From: CAYJLC01 sp964370735
Lineage (GTDB): Bacteria > Bacillota > Clostridia > Oscillospirales > Butyricicoccaceae
Assembly: GCA_964370735.1 (NCBI GenBank)
Contig: CAYJLC010000016.1
Span: 1-42,174, forward strand
DNA length: 42,174 bases
Reading direction: 5' to 3'
Under the pieces are notes generated by a model. The model worked only from the letters and a program-made list of their open reading frames with translations. It did no database searches and was not told where the DNA came from. Both the position numbers and the translations under genes were made by a program. Every line of letters begins with the position of its first letter. Positions within the stretch are counted from its first letter, which is position 1. This document shows, piece by piece, positions 25,501-36,200 of this stretch.

Positions 25501-26577
25501 TGCAGAAGTCACGCTACCAAACTCGCTGTCCCCTGCTTTTGTCGCCTTAACTGTAACAGTACCTACTTGTGTCGCGTTTAGTGTGTTTCCAGAAATAGTC
25601 GCCTCTCCTGTGCCATTTGTCACTTCATACGAAACGCCACCACTGCCACTACCACCAGTAGTTTCTAGGGTTAATGTGTCGTTAAAATTAACCGTATTTG
25701 CACTAGAAATCACTAATGCGTCTTGCGATTTTGCATTAACTTCAACGCTAACACTGTCGCTATAATCGCCAGCTTTGGCTGTGATAGTCGCACTTCCTGC
25801 TGAAACTGCCGAAACATTTCCGTTTTCGTCAACTATCGCAACATCGCTATCGCTAGAAGTCCACTCTATTTCATCAGTAGTATCAATCGGTGTCACATTC
25901 GCAGTTAACGCTTGTGTTCCACCAGCTGAAAGCGTAATTTCTTCATCAGTGATGTCAATGCCAGTCGCTGGATTTTCTATGATAACGCTGTCGATAACTA
26001 CTGTCGGAAGATTACTTATAGAACCTTGTGACGTAACAACTGTTGCCTTATTAAGATCGCCACCGTCTTCCCACTGGAGTATATCCAAACTAAAATCACC
26101 ATAAGTTCCAGCTGGAATAGTCGCCTCAATTGTCATAATAAGCACATCTTCTATTTGAAGATTTCTGTCTTTGGTAGAACCATAGCAGGCAAATATTCTT
26201 GTAGATGGTAGATATTCTGCCACTAAAAATGCTCCTTCTGGCATATATTTATTATGATAAATTATATTTTCATTAATATAATATCCACCTTCATTTTCAC
26301 TAAATGACTCTATATCACTTAAAATCAAGTTTTCATTATGCATAAATTGAAATTGCATAGCGTAAGCATGCTTTTCTTCTGTTCCTGATAAATGCACCGA
26401 AAAAACAACCGTTTGGTCTTCATCGCTAATTTCTAAATCTGTTTTGTCGGCTGTAATTGTAAAAGTATATGGATTTTCGTCTTTTGGTATGTTTGCAAAC
26501 GCTACAATTGATTGCGTTATCGAAAATATCATTGATATTGCAAGAATTTTACTAATCATTTTCTTTGATTTAATCAT
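22501..26577 (-). CDS. SLH-anchored surface protein with cohesin-like and Ig/MBG repeats
   Basis: The protein is 1358 residues. A signal peptide (about 1-29) leads to a cohesin-like beta-sandwich (about 35-195; YAMQFQFMHNENLILSDIES, then IPAGTYGDFSLDI). Next is a BIG2 domain (about 205-283; SAGGTQAL, SAGSATITAKAG), then a series of Ig-like, YDG and MBG-type repeats (KTYDGN, NAGQAKVTITGTGNYTG). An Asp/Asn-rich linker precedes three SLH domains (about 1183-1358; DVSETDWFYEDV, WAAKEGIILGIG, WAYEAMIWAVDVGLIEG). SLH domains bind pyruvylated cell-wall polymer. It is the third gene of the surface operon, with AGGAGG before its ATG. An anchoring role for the dockerin protein encoded upstream is inferred. 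Confidence 0.88.
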   Translation of the reverse strand: MIKSKKMISKILAISMIFSITQSIVAFANIPKDENPYTFTITADKTDLEISDEDQTVVFSVHLSGTEEKHAYAMQFQFMHNENLILSDIESFSENEGGYYINENIIYHNKYMPEGAFLVAEYLPSTRIFACYGSTKDRNLQIEDVLIMTIEATIPAGTYGDFSLDILQWEDGGDLNKATVVTSQGSISNLPTVVIDSVIIENPATGIDITDEEITLSAGGTQALTANVTPIDTTDEIEWTSSDSDVAIVDENGNVSAVSAGSATITAKAGDYSDSVSVEVNAKSQDALVISSANTVNFNDTLTLETTGGSGSGGVSYEVTNGTGEATISGNTLNATQVGTVTVKATKAGDSEFGSVTSAPQEITINKIDYDGAKSQSIDVAQASANYKATLPALPTGAMYDFSNKTSSGFGILNASLNGSELVLNVDATSNNIDDIGYIEIPVINATNYNDFAYRVNMKVVDKTPQNISFNDAVYNANFGDDDFAITVNGANTTVTYGSSNEAVATVNPTTGEVSIVGVGSTNITATAVSEGIYASANATYNLLISPKELTADMVSAIEDVTYNGLAHEPSVEVTDEVDLTIGTDYTVSYSDNINAGQAKVTITGTGNYTGDIEKTFKIVKATISDGMQSTTVRYNDIATKTVAITGIPTDANVTNITISETDNENIIGNSNISSESISFELENGLAFENQSAMLTATVESLNYEDFDFVLTVNLSDKMSQDISYAVTSMAKTYGDASFVNEITKTTVEGDISYSSSDENIATVDSATGEVSIVGAGIATIQAIVSDTDEYASATASYTVNVSEKPITITGIKATNRPFDGTNLVDITGGTLEGIVSLDNVFANVPTTGTMADANVGIAKAVSIKDITLEGEDALNYTLTKPTGIVVDISKADFNGIKSDSANVLKTGATDATISLPQIPSDASFGAPVASGDVMASDMSILGDVLTYDVGISEVGKTGLITIPVSGSVNYNDYDIVITLTSIDKTMVTVSGISVSDKTYDGNVVNYTGTANSGAYTGELQYIWSSGTAPKDAGNYTLTVKVPESNPMYSGEQVINFEIVRKDISIDVKDKTATVNDALPPLTTSDYEVYGLVLGESLITEPTLVYDPVAPDMTIAGTARIIASGAVADANYNNVIIYSEGILSINEQSVPNRRPSSDDDNNDDSNDDIIIEDVEVPLAASLPFEDVSETDWFYEDVLYAYTNDLMKGVSDTIFDPLSSTTRAMLVTILHRMEGEPEVELMYGNAADVVQGSWYEMAISWAAKEGIILGIGEGMFAPDDAITREQLVTVLYRYNGSPKVDGMLDFVDDDEVSDWAYEAMIWAVDVGLIEGKTDGILDPKGTATRAEISAVIHRYLELS

Positions 26578-26594
26578 ATCTTTTCCTCCTATTT

Positions 26595-26625
26595 AGCAAG
26601 TGCAAAGTTTAAATTTGCACTTGCT
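26595..26625. repeat. Intercistronic inverted repeat
   Basis: AGCAAGTGCAAA (26595-26606) and TTTGCACTTGCT (26614-26625) form a 12-bp perfect stem with a 7-nt loop between the dockerin-protein stop and the ribosome site of the SLH gene. There is no T-run, so processing or partial attenuation is more likely than full termination. Confidence 0.7.
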
Positions 26626-26635
26626 ACTTAAACAT

Positions 26636-29600
26636 TTACTCAATCGGATTTGATCCGTTAACATGATCAAAAAGTCTACTAACATCTGAAATATTAATAA
26701 CTAAATCTCCGTTTAAATCTCCTATCTCTAAGGTGATATCGCTTGTTTCACCCTGAACAAACTGGAACAATCTATCAACATCAGAAATATTTATAACTCC
26801 ATTTTGGTCAATATCCCCTATTCCTGCTCGTTTTACAATGAAACTTACATTTGCGTATCTTGTTTCTAGTTCTGGCACTTCTACCATAACTTTTGCATTA
26901 TATGCTCCAATTCCAAGTGCTGATTTTGGAGTTATTTTGAATGTTGTTTCACCATCTACTAAAAGCGTGCTACTAGTTTCGCTTATATCAATAACGAAAT
27001 CTTCTGCGTTATCTCCGATAAGCGTAACCACCATATTAGAAATTTCTGCTTCGCTTATGTTTGTAATGGTTGCTGTAACTGTTTCAGCATCTACGTATCC
27101 TCCACCTTTTGCTGGAATAATAATTTCAAAAGGCTCGATTGATACTGGATAAACTCTACTTGCTTGCTTTTTATAAAGCGAAATTGCATCGTTTAATTTT
27201 TCTGTCATAAGGTCAAGTTCGCTGTTTAAGCTACTAGGATTTAAGACTAATTCTTTCGCCTCATTTGTAGTAGCTAAAAGCACTGCTTGTTCTTCTTCTG
27301 ACGCTGTTATCGATGATAATGGTAATGCTAATAATTCTTCTGCCTCTAAAATTGCTTGTTCTAAAAGTGCTTTTGAAGTTTCCTTCACATTAACGATTAC
27401 ATATTCTTCTGATTGGAATTTTTCAGCCTTGTTGTCTTTAATAACTAAAGCATCTATTTTCCCGACAACTAATGCAGTTTCTCCGATTAAAACACCTTCA
27501 AAACTTTCGCCATTATATGATAAATTATTCGCTTCATATAAAGAGTTCCAAACTATTTCATCATTTTTAAGTCGAATTCTATTCCCTCTAGAAGTAACAC
27601 CGAAAACATCGAATTCAATTCTGTCTTCTGGGTAAATCTCGATATAATTTTGACCAATTTCATTTATAGTTAAATTTCTGTCTGTCACTAAACCGTCTTT
27701 ATCTGTCACAACTGCGTAAATTTCAAGGTCATTTATATCATTGTAATCTTCTCTAATAACTGTTACAACTACGGAAACTGCATTACCAGCCGTATCACTT
27801 GCTTTGATTTCTAAAGTTTCTTTGCCATAATCATTTTTTATAGTTCCATAAAGCTCGAAATTGCCATCGGCGCTGATTTCAAGACTTTCTGGTTCTTCGC
27901 CATTAACTGTGATTATAGCACCTGTGTTTGTCAGACCGTAAATCGTGTAATTTCCATGTTCATCAGCCATAAATGTGTTTTGAACTGCTGTTCCGCTGTT
28001 TTCTATTCCTTCAATCCCTTCATAAGAAACAGTGTGCAACATCAAAACTGGTGCGCTTGTGTCTACTTTAAAGCCTAAACTTGAACCCTTTACATCTAAG
28101 AAGTCTGCATCTGTTGAATAATCTTCATTTAAACCATAAGCTTTGAAACTTGTTTCAACTGCACCATCATTTAACTCGTGAACTATTCTAGCCTCTTCGC
28201 TATAAACATCACTCGAATATTCTGTTCCATTGATTAAATATTCAAATTTTACTGGTCTATCAAATTTATAAGTCGCCTCCAAAGTATCAACATTTATAGG
28301 TGCTTCATAATCTAAATATTCATCTATGTTTGTTTCTACCGAAAGTAATACTGGTGCATCTTTTTCTGGTAAAGTAAACGGTGCTGTTTGATAATATTCT
28401 CGGCTCATATAACTTGCTTCATACTCGCCTTTTCTATCATAAACTTCATTTGTTAAAACAACGCGTGCTACATAAGTTTCGCCAGTTTCTAGTGGCTCTA
28501 ATGTTTTAATTAAATATTGCTTACCTTCGCCTTCTTGTATGTAATTTGTGAAGAAATCAGGATTTGATTTTGAAAATTCGCCTGCTGCTATTTCGCCTAA
28601 ATCTACATAATTTCCATACATATCTTTTTTATAAAGAATTGTTCTATAATGTGTATAATCGGCGCTTTCACTGTCTTCATCAAAGATATTTAGGTATATA
28701 TTTCCGTTTCCACCGTAAGTTAGCGACGCATTATCCACTGTTCCTATTGGTAAATTCGGATTTGAAAACTCAAATGAATTGCTCGATAAAGCATAGCTTA
28801 CACCACCAGTTCCTGAAACGTAAACTGCTAGCACATGGTATGTTCCGTCGTTCATATTAGGAGGAATTATCGTTTCGAGTGTTCCCATTTCTGTGTCAAA
28901 ATCGATTACATTTCCATCGCTTTCACTAATGTTAACACCTAAATCGACTGTGTCTAATCCATTCTCTTTAATATCTGCGATAATATTTGCGTTTTCTGTA
29001 AGATAAAGTGCAATCGATGTTTCTTTTGTTGATTTTTCATTTGCCACCCACGAAACATCTACTGCAAATGGGTCAGCCGAGTTATAATTTGCACTAACAC
29101 CTTCAATACTCGCAACATCTAAAACGCCTTGTGCTGTGATATCTAAAAGTTCTAGCCCTTCAACAGAAGTTCTAACTGTAAAAGTACCTAAGTGTGCATT
29201 TGTTGCATGTGGTACTGAGAAATAGATATAATTCGAGCCATCTTGCATTTCTTGTGTGCTAAATGTTCCTGTGCCTTTTAATAAATCAGCTTGCTCTAAT
29301 GCTAGTGGCATACCATCTGGTGCTATAACTGTTATGCTGTCTACATTAATTTCTTCTGCTCCATCGTATGTGTATGGAACTGTGAATAAAAGATTATCAG
29401 AAATTTCGCTAAGGTAGATTGATTTTTCTGAAACAACAGACATAGTTTCGATTAAATCCATCGACGGTGCAGATTGCATATATGCTAAAGTATGAACGTT
29501 TGAACCATAAGTCACCTTAACTGGTGCTCCATTTTCGTCTACTATTGACATAACTGCTCCAAGCGAAGCTGGGATCGCCCAATCTGCTGGTGGATTTAGA

Positions 29601-32600
29601 TTTACATGTCCAGTAACGTTCCAATCGATGTCTTCTTCGTTCCAGTCATATTTTATGCCTAGTGGGAATGACATCACTGTAAGGTTCGCACCGATAAAAT
29701 TCGAACTTCCGGCAACTTCAACTTTTGTTAGCTCTAAATCACCGATAAGTGGAACAATCGTTGGTATTTTTATTGCAGCTGATATGAAGATATAAATTTC
29801 AGGACTTTCAGAAAGTGAGCTGAAATTGATTAAAAATCTAAATTTACCTGAAATTACTCCAGAAAGTATGTCCACACTTCCTGATAAATCCATGATAACA
29901 TCGTCTTTCCAATCAAATCCTAAGCTTACTGTGCCTTTAATAATACCTGATTCTTGTATGTTTCCATCTTTGTCTAGCACTTCCTCTCCAGGGTCAAATT
30001 TTCCGTTCTTATTTTTATCTTCCCATTTCGCACCAATAAGATTATCGACTGCTGTTTTCACAACATCTCCATCTGAATCCGTTACTTCAGTAATCAAAGT
30101 CGGAAGAATAAGCGAGCTTAATGAGTCAGTTAATGTGCCGTCTAATTTTATACTAGTAGGGCTTGCATTTCCTGTTATGTCTAAATTAAGACCAGCAGCA
30201 ATTCTGAATTTAAGTCCTAATTCATAAGTAGTTTTAGGAATTTCTGTTACAATATTTGTGTCAAAATGGTCTGCTAAATCTCTAATTCCTCCATTTGCAC
30301 CAACAAACTCAACTCCAGTGAAAGCTGCTGCTGGGTCTAATGCTTGAGAATATGAGAACACGATATCGTCAGGAATTACTTCGTAATTTCCTTTTGCAGG
30401 ACCAGAATTAATTAAAACACCTTTAAAATTAAGCGTGAAATCAATTTTACAAAGCTCTACAAGGTCGATTTTCGTTGATAAATCATATTCATCTTCAAAG
30501 GTGTCTAATCTGAACTTAACATTAAATCCGTATCCAGCTTTTGTAATCGCATCAAATGTTCCTTGTGGTAATCCAAATTCTAAAAGAGCTGCAATTCCAA
30601 CAAAACCTGTGTCTTCTGGGTTGTTTAGCCGTTGACCAAATCTTACATCGTCAATGTCAACTACCAAAAATTGGTCGGAAATAATTGAACCTTTTGGTAT
30701 ATCTTTTTCTGGCGTCGCTGGAGTTTCACTTTCTGCAACTGGTTTTGTTTCTTCGGCATTTTCATTTGTTTCTTTTGTCGCAGCAGTATGTGCATCTGTA
30801 CCTTCAACTTTTGCATCAAAGAAATTCATAGGAAGACCTATTTTTCCTCCGAAAGAAATTCCATAAAGTGGCATGCCTTCATACTCAGCTTCAAATTCAT
30901 CATCAAGCTTATTTGCATCACCAATAGATTTTGAAAGCAATCCATAACTTAGCTCGAAAGTATATCCATGAACGTTATTTGCTTTTAAGTAATTAAAATA
31001 CTCCCAAACTTCAAGTTTTACAGGTTTTGCACTACCAGCAGCAACTTTATCCATATCAAGCGTATAATTTGTTCCTTTGTTTAAAATAATTTCCCAAGGA
31101 ACATCGCCCCAAACCGAAACTGAATTTATTACTGTGAGTTCACCATCACCCGAAACTTTAACACCTCTAAAATCGTCAATTTGAGATATAGAAACTGTCG
31201 TATCGCCTGTATATTTCAAAATATTATTGATGATAATATCGCCATTTAGCGTTGACGCTTCAAAATTATATGAATTAGCTTCTGTTTGTCTAAAATCACC
31301 TTGCAAAATCATAATAATTTCACTTGCTGTTATACTATCTCCATTAATACTTGCATAACTTGGATAAGTTCCTGTATCTTTTGCAATTCCATTTGTTTCT
31401 TTGTCTGGAACATATCCATCAACATAATTTTCAAAATGAGCTTTTGTTGGGAATAAAAGTGTTCGATATTCTTTTGCGTTTGATTTATCTCGAACTACTG
31501 CAATAGTACCATAATGAAGAAGTTTGTATTTTTCATCTGAAGATACTGTCACTTTCTGATTTGATGTGATTTTTTCACCAAATGCATCAATCAAATCGGC
31601 ATCAGTAAATCTAAACTCTACATTATATTCGCCGACAACAAGCGTTTCTGTTACAAATAAATTCATCGTCGACATATCTTCATCAACAAAAACAATCTTG
31701 TCTTTTGGAATTCTTAAATCTTGCGAACCTTGTGTGTGAGTTAAATAAACATCCCAACCAGACGAGCCATAAATCGCTCTAAGTTCGCTCATATCACCTA
31801 GAACATTTATCGTTTTATCACCCTCGAAATAAACTGTTTCTGGATTTATCGAGTCGATTGAGATTTTTGGTTTTTCACTTCCTGTTCCTGGTAATAACAC
31901 AAATTTTTGTACGCTTGCATTGCCTTTATCGCCAAGTGATGTTGATGCCACTTGAATATTTATAAGTTTTGCAGTCGTAAGGTTTGCTTCTGTCGCTGAA
32001 AGTTTTATAACTTCTTGATGCACTTCGCCAACTTCAACAGTAGTAAGGCTTATGTCTATTTTCCGTTTGCCTGTTTTTTCTAAAATATCATTGCCTTCTT
32101 CGTCAGTGTCGACAACTATTTCCTCGTCATAAGCACCCTCGCCGTCTAATCCTTCTTCTAAAATAATAGTCACAATAAGGTCTTTTAGTTCGGTTGCACC
32201 GTCTACTGTGTTGTCAATTTCTAAAGTAAGATTAAACTCACCATTGTCTTTATACTGACTAGGAGAATTTTTGTCTATCTCGACTGCATTATTTAAAGTG
32301 ACATTCATACCATAAATCGCCTCGCCACTTAAATCGACGAAATTACCGATGCCATATAAAATATCTGCCGACATCGATGTGCTCGCTTGCAAATTTTCTT
32401 CCCAGTAAAGAGCTACTGCATTATCGGCTGTTCGTTCGTTGTTTCCAGCAGAAGTTGCAAAACTCTCAACAAGGTTTACATTATAATCATATCTAGTATT
32501 TGCCATTGATGCCCAGTGACCTAAAATGATTTTATCAGGCTTAATATCCTCTCCAAACATTTCGTCTTCAAAAATGAAATAACTTAACATATTTGCTTCA

Positions 32601-33265
32601 TTTAAGCTGTTTGTTCCCCTTAATTGGTCTGGAATTTGATATTCGTCTTCTATATTTGCATCTGAAAATACTGTTTCATGAAGAATAGGATTTCTATATC
32701 CATCGACTGTAAATAATGGTGCATCGATTTTTTCTCCTAAAGATGTGTCAAAAAGTACGCGAATTCCGATATCTTCGCTAGTGCCATTATTATTTTTAAC
32801 AGTGTATCTTATTGCAATATTTCCAGTGTTTGAAGCGCCATCATCTAGCGAAATCGCTGCGTGCTGTGTTACTTCAAAGCCTAAAATAGTCCAAACTACT
32901 TGAATTTGTCTTCCATCATCTGAAACTAAAGGAACAGAAAGTGTTGTGTCTATTCCATAATAATCATAATCACGACCGAAAATAAATTCATCATCGCCGA
33001 TTTTTATTGTTGTAAACGATGTTTCAACCGATGGCTCGATAATATCTTCAAATAATAAAGGAATATTATCATCATTTTGTTTTTGTGGGTGCCCCCCTGT
33101 CGTTATGACAGAGAAGCCACCAGTTTCTGGGTTTATACTATAAGAGATATAATCATTTTTTATCAAATAAGGATTTTCTTCTTCTGCAAAAACATTAGCA
33201 GGAATTAGAGTGATAATCATAGCCGATGCTAGAAATGCAGAAATCGTTCTTAATATAGATTTCAT
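26636..33265 (-). CDS. Giant secreted surface protein with C-terminal dockerin
   Basis: The protein is 2209 residues. A signal peptide (about 1-27, ending VFAEE) is followed by a beta-rich N-terminal region, a long middle region without a recognised enzyme motif, and a calcium-loop-like segment DKNKNGKFDPGEE (about 1082-1095). Ig-like modules come next, then a FIVAR-like helical region (about 1965-2030), another Ig-like module, and a type I-like dockerin (about 2148-2209). Both dockerin calcium loops are intact: DIDQNGVINISD and DLNGDLVINISD. The protein likely docks onto a cohesin, and the next gene encodes a cohesin-like plus SLH protein. AAGGAG precedes the ATG; the start lies 14 bp after the preceding giant gene. 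No catalytic residues are recognised. Confidence 0.87.
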   Translation of the reverse strand: MKSILRTISAFLASAMIITLIPANVFAEEENPYLIKNDYISYSINPETGGFSVITTGGHPQKQNDDNIPLLFEDIIEPSVETSFTTIKIGDDEFIFGRDYDYYGIDTTLSVPLVSDDGRQIQVVWTILGFEVTQHAAISLDDGASNTGNIAIRYTVKNNNGTSEDIGIRVLFDTSLGEKIDAPLFTVDGYRNPILHETVFSDANIEDEYQIPDQLRGTNSLNEANMLSYFIFEDEMFGEDIKPDKIILGHWASMANTRYDYNVNLVESFATSAGNNERTADNAVALYWEENLQASTSMSADILYGIGNFVDLSGEAIYGMNVTLNNAVEIDKNSPSQYKDNGEFNLTLEIDNTVDGATELKDLIVTIILEEGLDGEGAYDEEIVVDTDEEGNDILEKTGKRKIDISLTTVEVGEVHQEVIKLSATEANLTTAKLINIQVASTSLGDKGNASVQKFVLLPGTGSEKPKISIDSINPETVYFEGDKTINVLGDMSELRAIYGSSGWDVYLTHTQGSQDLRIPKDKIVFVDEDMSTMNLFVTETLVVGEYNVEFRFTDADLIDAFGEKITSNQKVTVSSDEKYKLLHYGTIAVVRDKSNAKEYRTLLFPTKAHFENYVDGYVPDKETNGIAKDTGTYPSYASINGDSITASEIIMILQGDFRQTEANSYNFEASTLNGDIIINNILKYTGDTTVSISQIDDFRGVKVSGDGELTVINSVSVWGDVPWEIILNKGTNYTLDMDKVAAGSAKPVKLEVWEYFNYLKANNVHGYTFELSYGLLSKSIGDANKLDDEFEAEYEGMPLYGISFGGKIGLPMNFFDAKVEGTDAHTAATKETNENAEETKPVAESETPATPEKDIPKGSIISDQFLVVDIDDVRFGQRLNNPEDTGFVGIAALLEFGLPQGTFDAITKAGYGFNVKFRLDTFEDEYDLSTKIDLVELCKIDFTLNFKGVLINSGPAKGNYEVIPDDIVFSYSQALDPAAAFTGVEFVGANGGIRDLADHFDTNIVTEIPKTTYELGLKFRIAAGLNLDITGNASPTSIKLDGTLTDSLSSLILPTLITEVTDSDGDVVKTAVDNLIGAKWEDKNKNGKFDPGEEVLDKDGNIQESGIIKGTVSLGFDWKDDVIMDLSGSVDILSGVISGKFRFLINFSSLSESPEIYIFISAAIKIPTIVPLIGDLELTKVEVAGSSNFIGANLTVMSFPLGIKYDWNEEDIDWNVTGHVNLNPPADWAIPASLGAVMSIVDENGAPVKVTYGSNVHTLAYMQSAPSMDLIETMSVVSEKSIYLSEISDNLLFTVPYTYDGAEEINVDSITVIAPDGMPLALEQADLLKGTGTFSTQEMQDGSNYIYFSVPHATNAHLGTFTVRTSVEGLELLDITAQGVLDVASIEGVSANYNSADPFAVDVSWVANEKSTKETSIALYLTENANIIADIKENGLDTVDLGVNISESDGNVIDFDTEMGTLETIIPPNMNDGTYHVLAVYVSGTGGVSYALSSNSFEFSNPNLPIGTVDNASLTYGGNGNIYLNIFDEDSESADYTHYRTILYKKDMYGNYVDLGEIAAGEFSKSNPDFFTNYIQEGEGKQYLIKTLEPLETGETYVARVVLTNEVYDRKGEYEASYMSREYYQTAPFTLPEKDAPVLLSVETNIDEYLDYEAPINVDTLEATYKFDRPVKFEYLINGTEYSSDVYSEEARIVHELNDGAVETSFKAYGLNEDYSTDADFLDVKGSSLGFKVDTSAPVLMLHTVSYEGIEGIENSGTAVQNTFMADEHGNYTIYGLTNTGAIITVNGEEPESLEISADGNFELYGTIKNDYGKETLEIKASDTAGNAVSVVVTVIREDYNDINDLEIYAVVTDKDGLVTDRNLTINEIGQNYIEIYPEDRIEFDVFGVTSRGNRIRLKNDEIVWNSLYEANNLSYNGESFEGVLIGETALVVGKIDALVIKDNKAEKFQSEEYVIVNVKETSKALLEQAILEAEELLALPLSSITASEEEQAVLLATTNEAKELVLNPSSLNSELDLMTEKLNDAISLYKKQASRVYPVSIEPFEIIIPAKGGGYVDAETVTATITNISEAEISNMVVTLIGDNAEDFVIDISETSSTLLVDGETTFKITPKSALGIGAYNAKVMVEVPELETRYANVSFIVKRAGIGDIDQNGVINISDVDRLFQFVQGETSDITLEIGDLNGDLVINISDVSRLFDHVNGSNPIE

Positions 33266-33279
33266 GATTGTTCTCCTTC

Positions 33280-36200
33280 CTATTCGGTTATTGTTTGTTG
33301 TTTTGGTTCTTCGATTAAAACATCGATGTTAAAGTAATCTGCATTTTCTGTTTGAAGATAGAATGTGTTCCAATTTCCAGCTTCAAGGTCAGATACTTTA
33401 AATGTTTTATCATCAGTAGGTGCAATAACCATACCTTCAATTTTCATTTGACCCATAGTTAAATCATAATTTTTAACATATCTTGCATAGGCTTTTGTTC
33501 CTGAATTTTTAACTTCTAATGTTACTTCTTTGGTATCATGAGGTAACACAACCGAACCTGCACTATCAGGGAACATTCCATTCACTAAAACAATAGCATC
33601 GTTTAGTCCGACTAACGTAATTTTTCTTCTTATTTCTGTTTTATTTCCAGCTTTATCATATACAGTGTAAGTCACATAATATGGTTTTTTGCTGTCAAAA
33701 TCATTATTTTCAAAGAAACCTTCTGTTTCTGGATTGAATGGATACGCTTCATCGCCATAATAAACAGTATCATAAGTAATCTCTACTCTGTCAGTTAAAA
33801 TTTCGTCTGTTCCAAAACGGTCTATCGCTTCAAATCCACTTACTATCATTGATTTGTTATAAGGTTCGCTGTTTGCATTCGGATTTTCATAGATAATTAA
33901 ATCAGGAAGATTATTAATTTCTGGTGGTGTTTTATCAATTACATGAATAGCAACCTCATAATCAGTTACAAGCGTATTATCTTTTTCTAAAGTATAAAGT
34001 TGAGCTCCTGATTCGCTGAATATCACGCTGTTTTCTGTACTTGATTCACCAGTGCCACCAACAAAGCTTGTCGGTTTGTCTGTTGTAATTGTCACTAAAA
34101 CATTTTGGTTTGTAACAGGATTTTCGTCTGTTCCAGCGCTATATCCTAAGCCCCCGTCTTCGACCATTATTGTTTGGTGCCAAATTTTTGAACCTTCTGT
34201 TCCACCATAAAACGCATAATCATATTGGTAATCAAGTTTTGTAACAACTGGTGCTGTTTTATCAATACCAGTAACAGTGACACTCACTTCTTTATAGTTT
34301 AAAAGTGGGTCTACAATTTCAAACCAATATTCGTCATTTTCAGTAAGTGTGAAACTTTCGTTTGCACGTCTTTCTTCACCTCTAAATATAACACTGTAAT
34401 CGCTTAAATCAAAATGGTCTGAGGCATCTGCTATTTTTTCAAATGCAACATTAACTGAGAATAAATCGTCTGCAAGTGTTAGTTTTGCATCAACTTCTGG
34501 CGATTCTTTCCAGATATTATTAACAGAAACATTTGTAATTCCGAAATTTTCTACCATATCATAATATTTCAGTCTTAAAATACCATTTTCTTTTACAGTA
34601 ATTCTATTTTCATCTACACTAAAATCATTTTGTGACTGAACAGTTTTTCCATCAGTTTCAAAAAACTCAACGCTATGAAGTGTTACATTTTCTTCGGTGT
34701 AATAAACATCTAATATAACATCGTTTCTTGTAGGCAGTTTCGTGTTAACCATAACACCTGCCACAGGATTTGTTAAATCGAAATTGTCAATTAAAATCGA
34801 GCGTTCTGATTTATTTCCTGCAATGTCTGTTACAACAACTTTATAAATACCATTTCGTGGTGTTCCACCAACATCTGCATAAATTATTCCTTCAAATTCT
34901 TTTACACCCTCATGTGTATTTTCTGAAACTTTTGTGCCGTCGATATATATTTCAGTTTTTGCAATTCCACCATTGTCTGTTACGTTATAAGCCATATAAA
35001 ATGCACCAATACTAAATCCACCTAGTATCTCTGTCGAACTTGGGATAAGTTCAGAAATTACTGGTTTTTCTGTATCAAATCTGTCAAAAGATACTGGTAC
35101 ATCTAAGAAATTATGGTTTATATCTTTTAAAACAAAAGTAAATTCGTTTGCAAAATCATATAAACTCACAACATTCGAGCCGTTATTATTATAAATTTCG
35201 ATGCCTTTTGGATTTGTCACATCGTTTATAGTAATTTCTGCTCTAACTTCTCCATAATAGCTAGTTTCATCGATAAGATTTCCAAGACCGTCTTTATATG
35301 TAACAGAAATATCATCAGCGCTTATTTTTGCAAGTTCAAGAGATGGAGTGTAATTGTCTATGGTTATATAAGCCGAACTTTCAAGCCCTGAACCATTTGT
35401 TACAATGATTTTATAAGAGCCATTTTCCGTTACTTTGTAATCAAAAACTAAATTACCAGTTCCATCGTCGAAAGTTTGGAAATAATACGAATAGTCCGTT
35501 GCGTTTTCGTCTAAATCTTCGGTATTAATAGTGAAAATTGTCACGTTTTCATGTTCAATTTCTATTTTGCTAATACCTGATTTTTCTAACGGTGTAAGTG
35601 CATTATACTGAGCCTCAATTTCTTCAGCTGTTCCACTAAGTGAGTTTAAGTTTGTAGTCGCACTATCGTCGTATGCTTCGACTATAATGCTAACATCTTC
35701 GCTAAGAACATTGTCTGAATTTCTAACACTTAGTTCAGGTGGAGTTGTATCACCATCGACAAGAAGTCTATACTCGCCTATTGATTCTTTATCGCCAACT
35801 TTTACTTTATAATATACTGAATATTCTTTTTCTTGTCCTAGATATAAATAAGCGTTCGACGTGTCGTCACTATTCACATAATAAGTATAATCTAGGCTGT
35901 CTATGAACATAACCTCGGCTGATCTCGTAAATGGATTTGGGATATACTCGATTTCTAAGTTATATCGTGCGTATTCTTCAAAATCTGCCTCAGGTATTAT
36001 CACTTCAAAACCGTCATACGTTTTCCCGCTACTTACATGCGTTGTTGTCATCTTTGTTTGTGCCATAAGAATATCATAAGTTATATCGCTTGTGTCAACC
36101 ACAACTTTCGTTATATTGCCAAAACCATCATGTGCATAGAAAGTATAGCTGTCAATCAATCTATCAGCATAGAAAGTATGCGATAAGCTTCCATTATAAT

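Noticed and set aside
30435..30866. Plus-strand open frames opposite the giant surface genes
   Set aside because: They have no ribosome sites or recognisable families and follow the codon pattern of the minus-strand genes; they are shadows.
22501..33265. A cellulosome gene cluster
   Set aside because: Only one dockerin is seen, on a protein with no recognised catalytic domain, and the GH5 and GH30 enzymes in the window lack dockerins.
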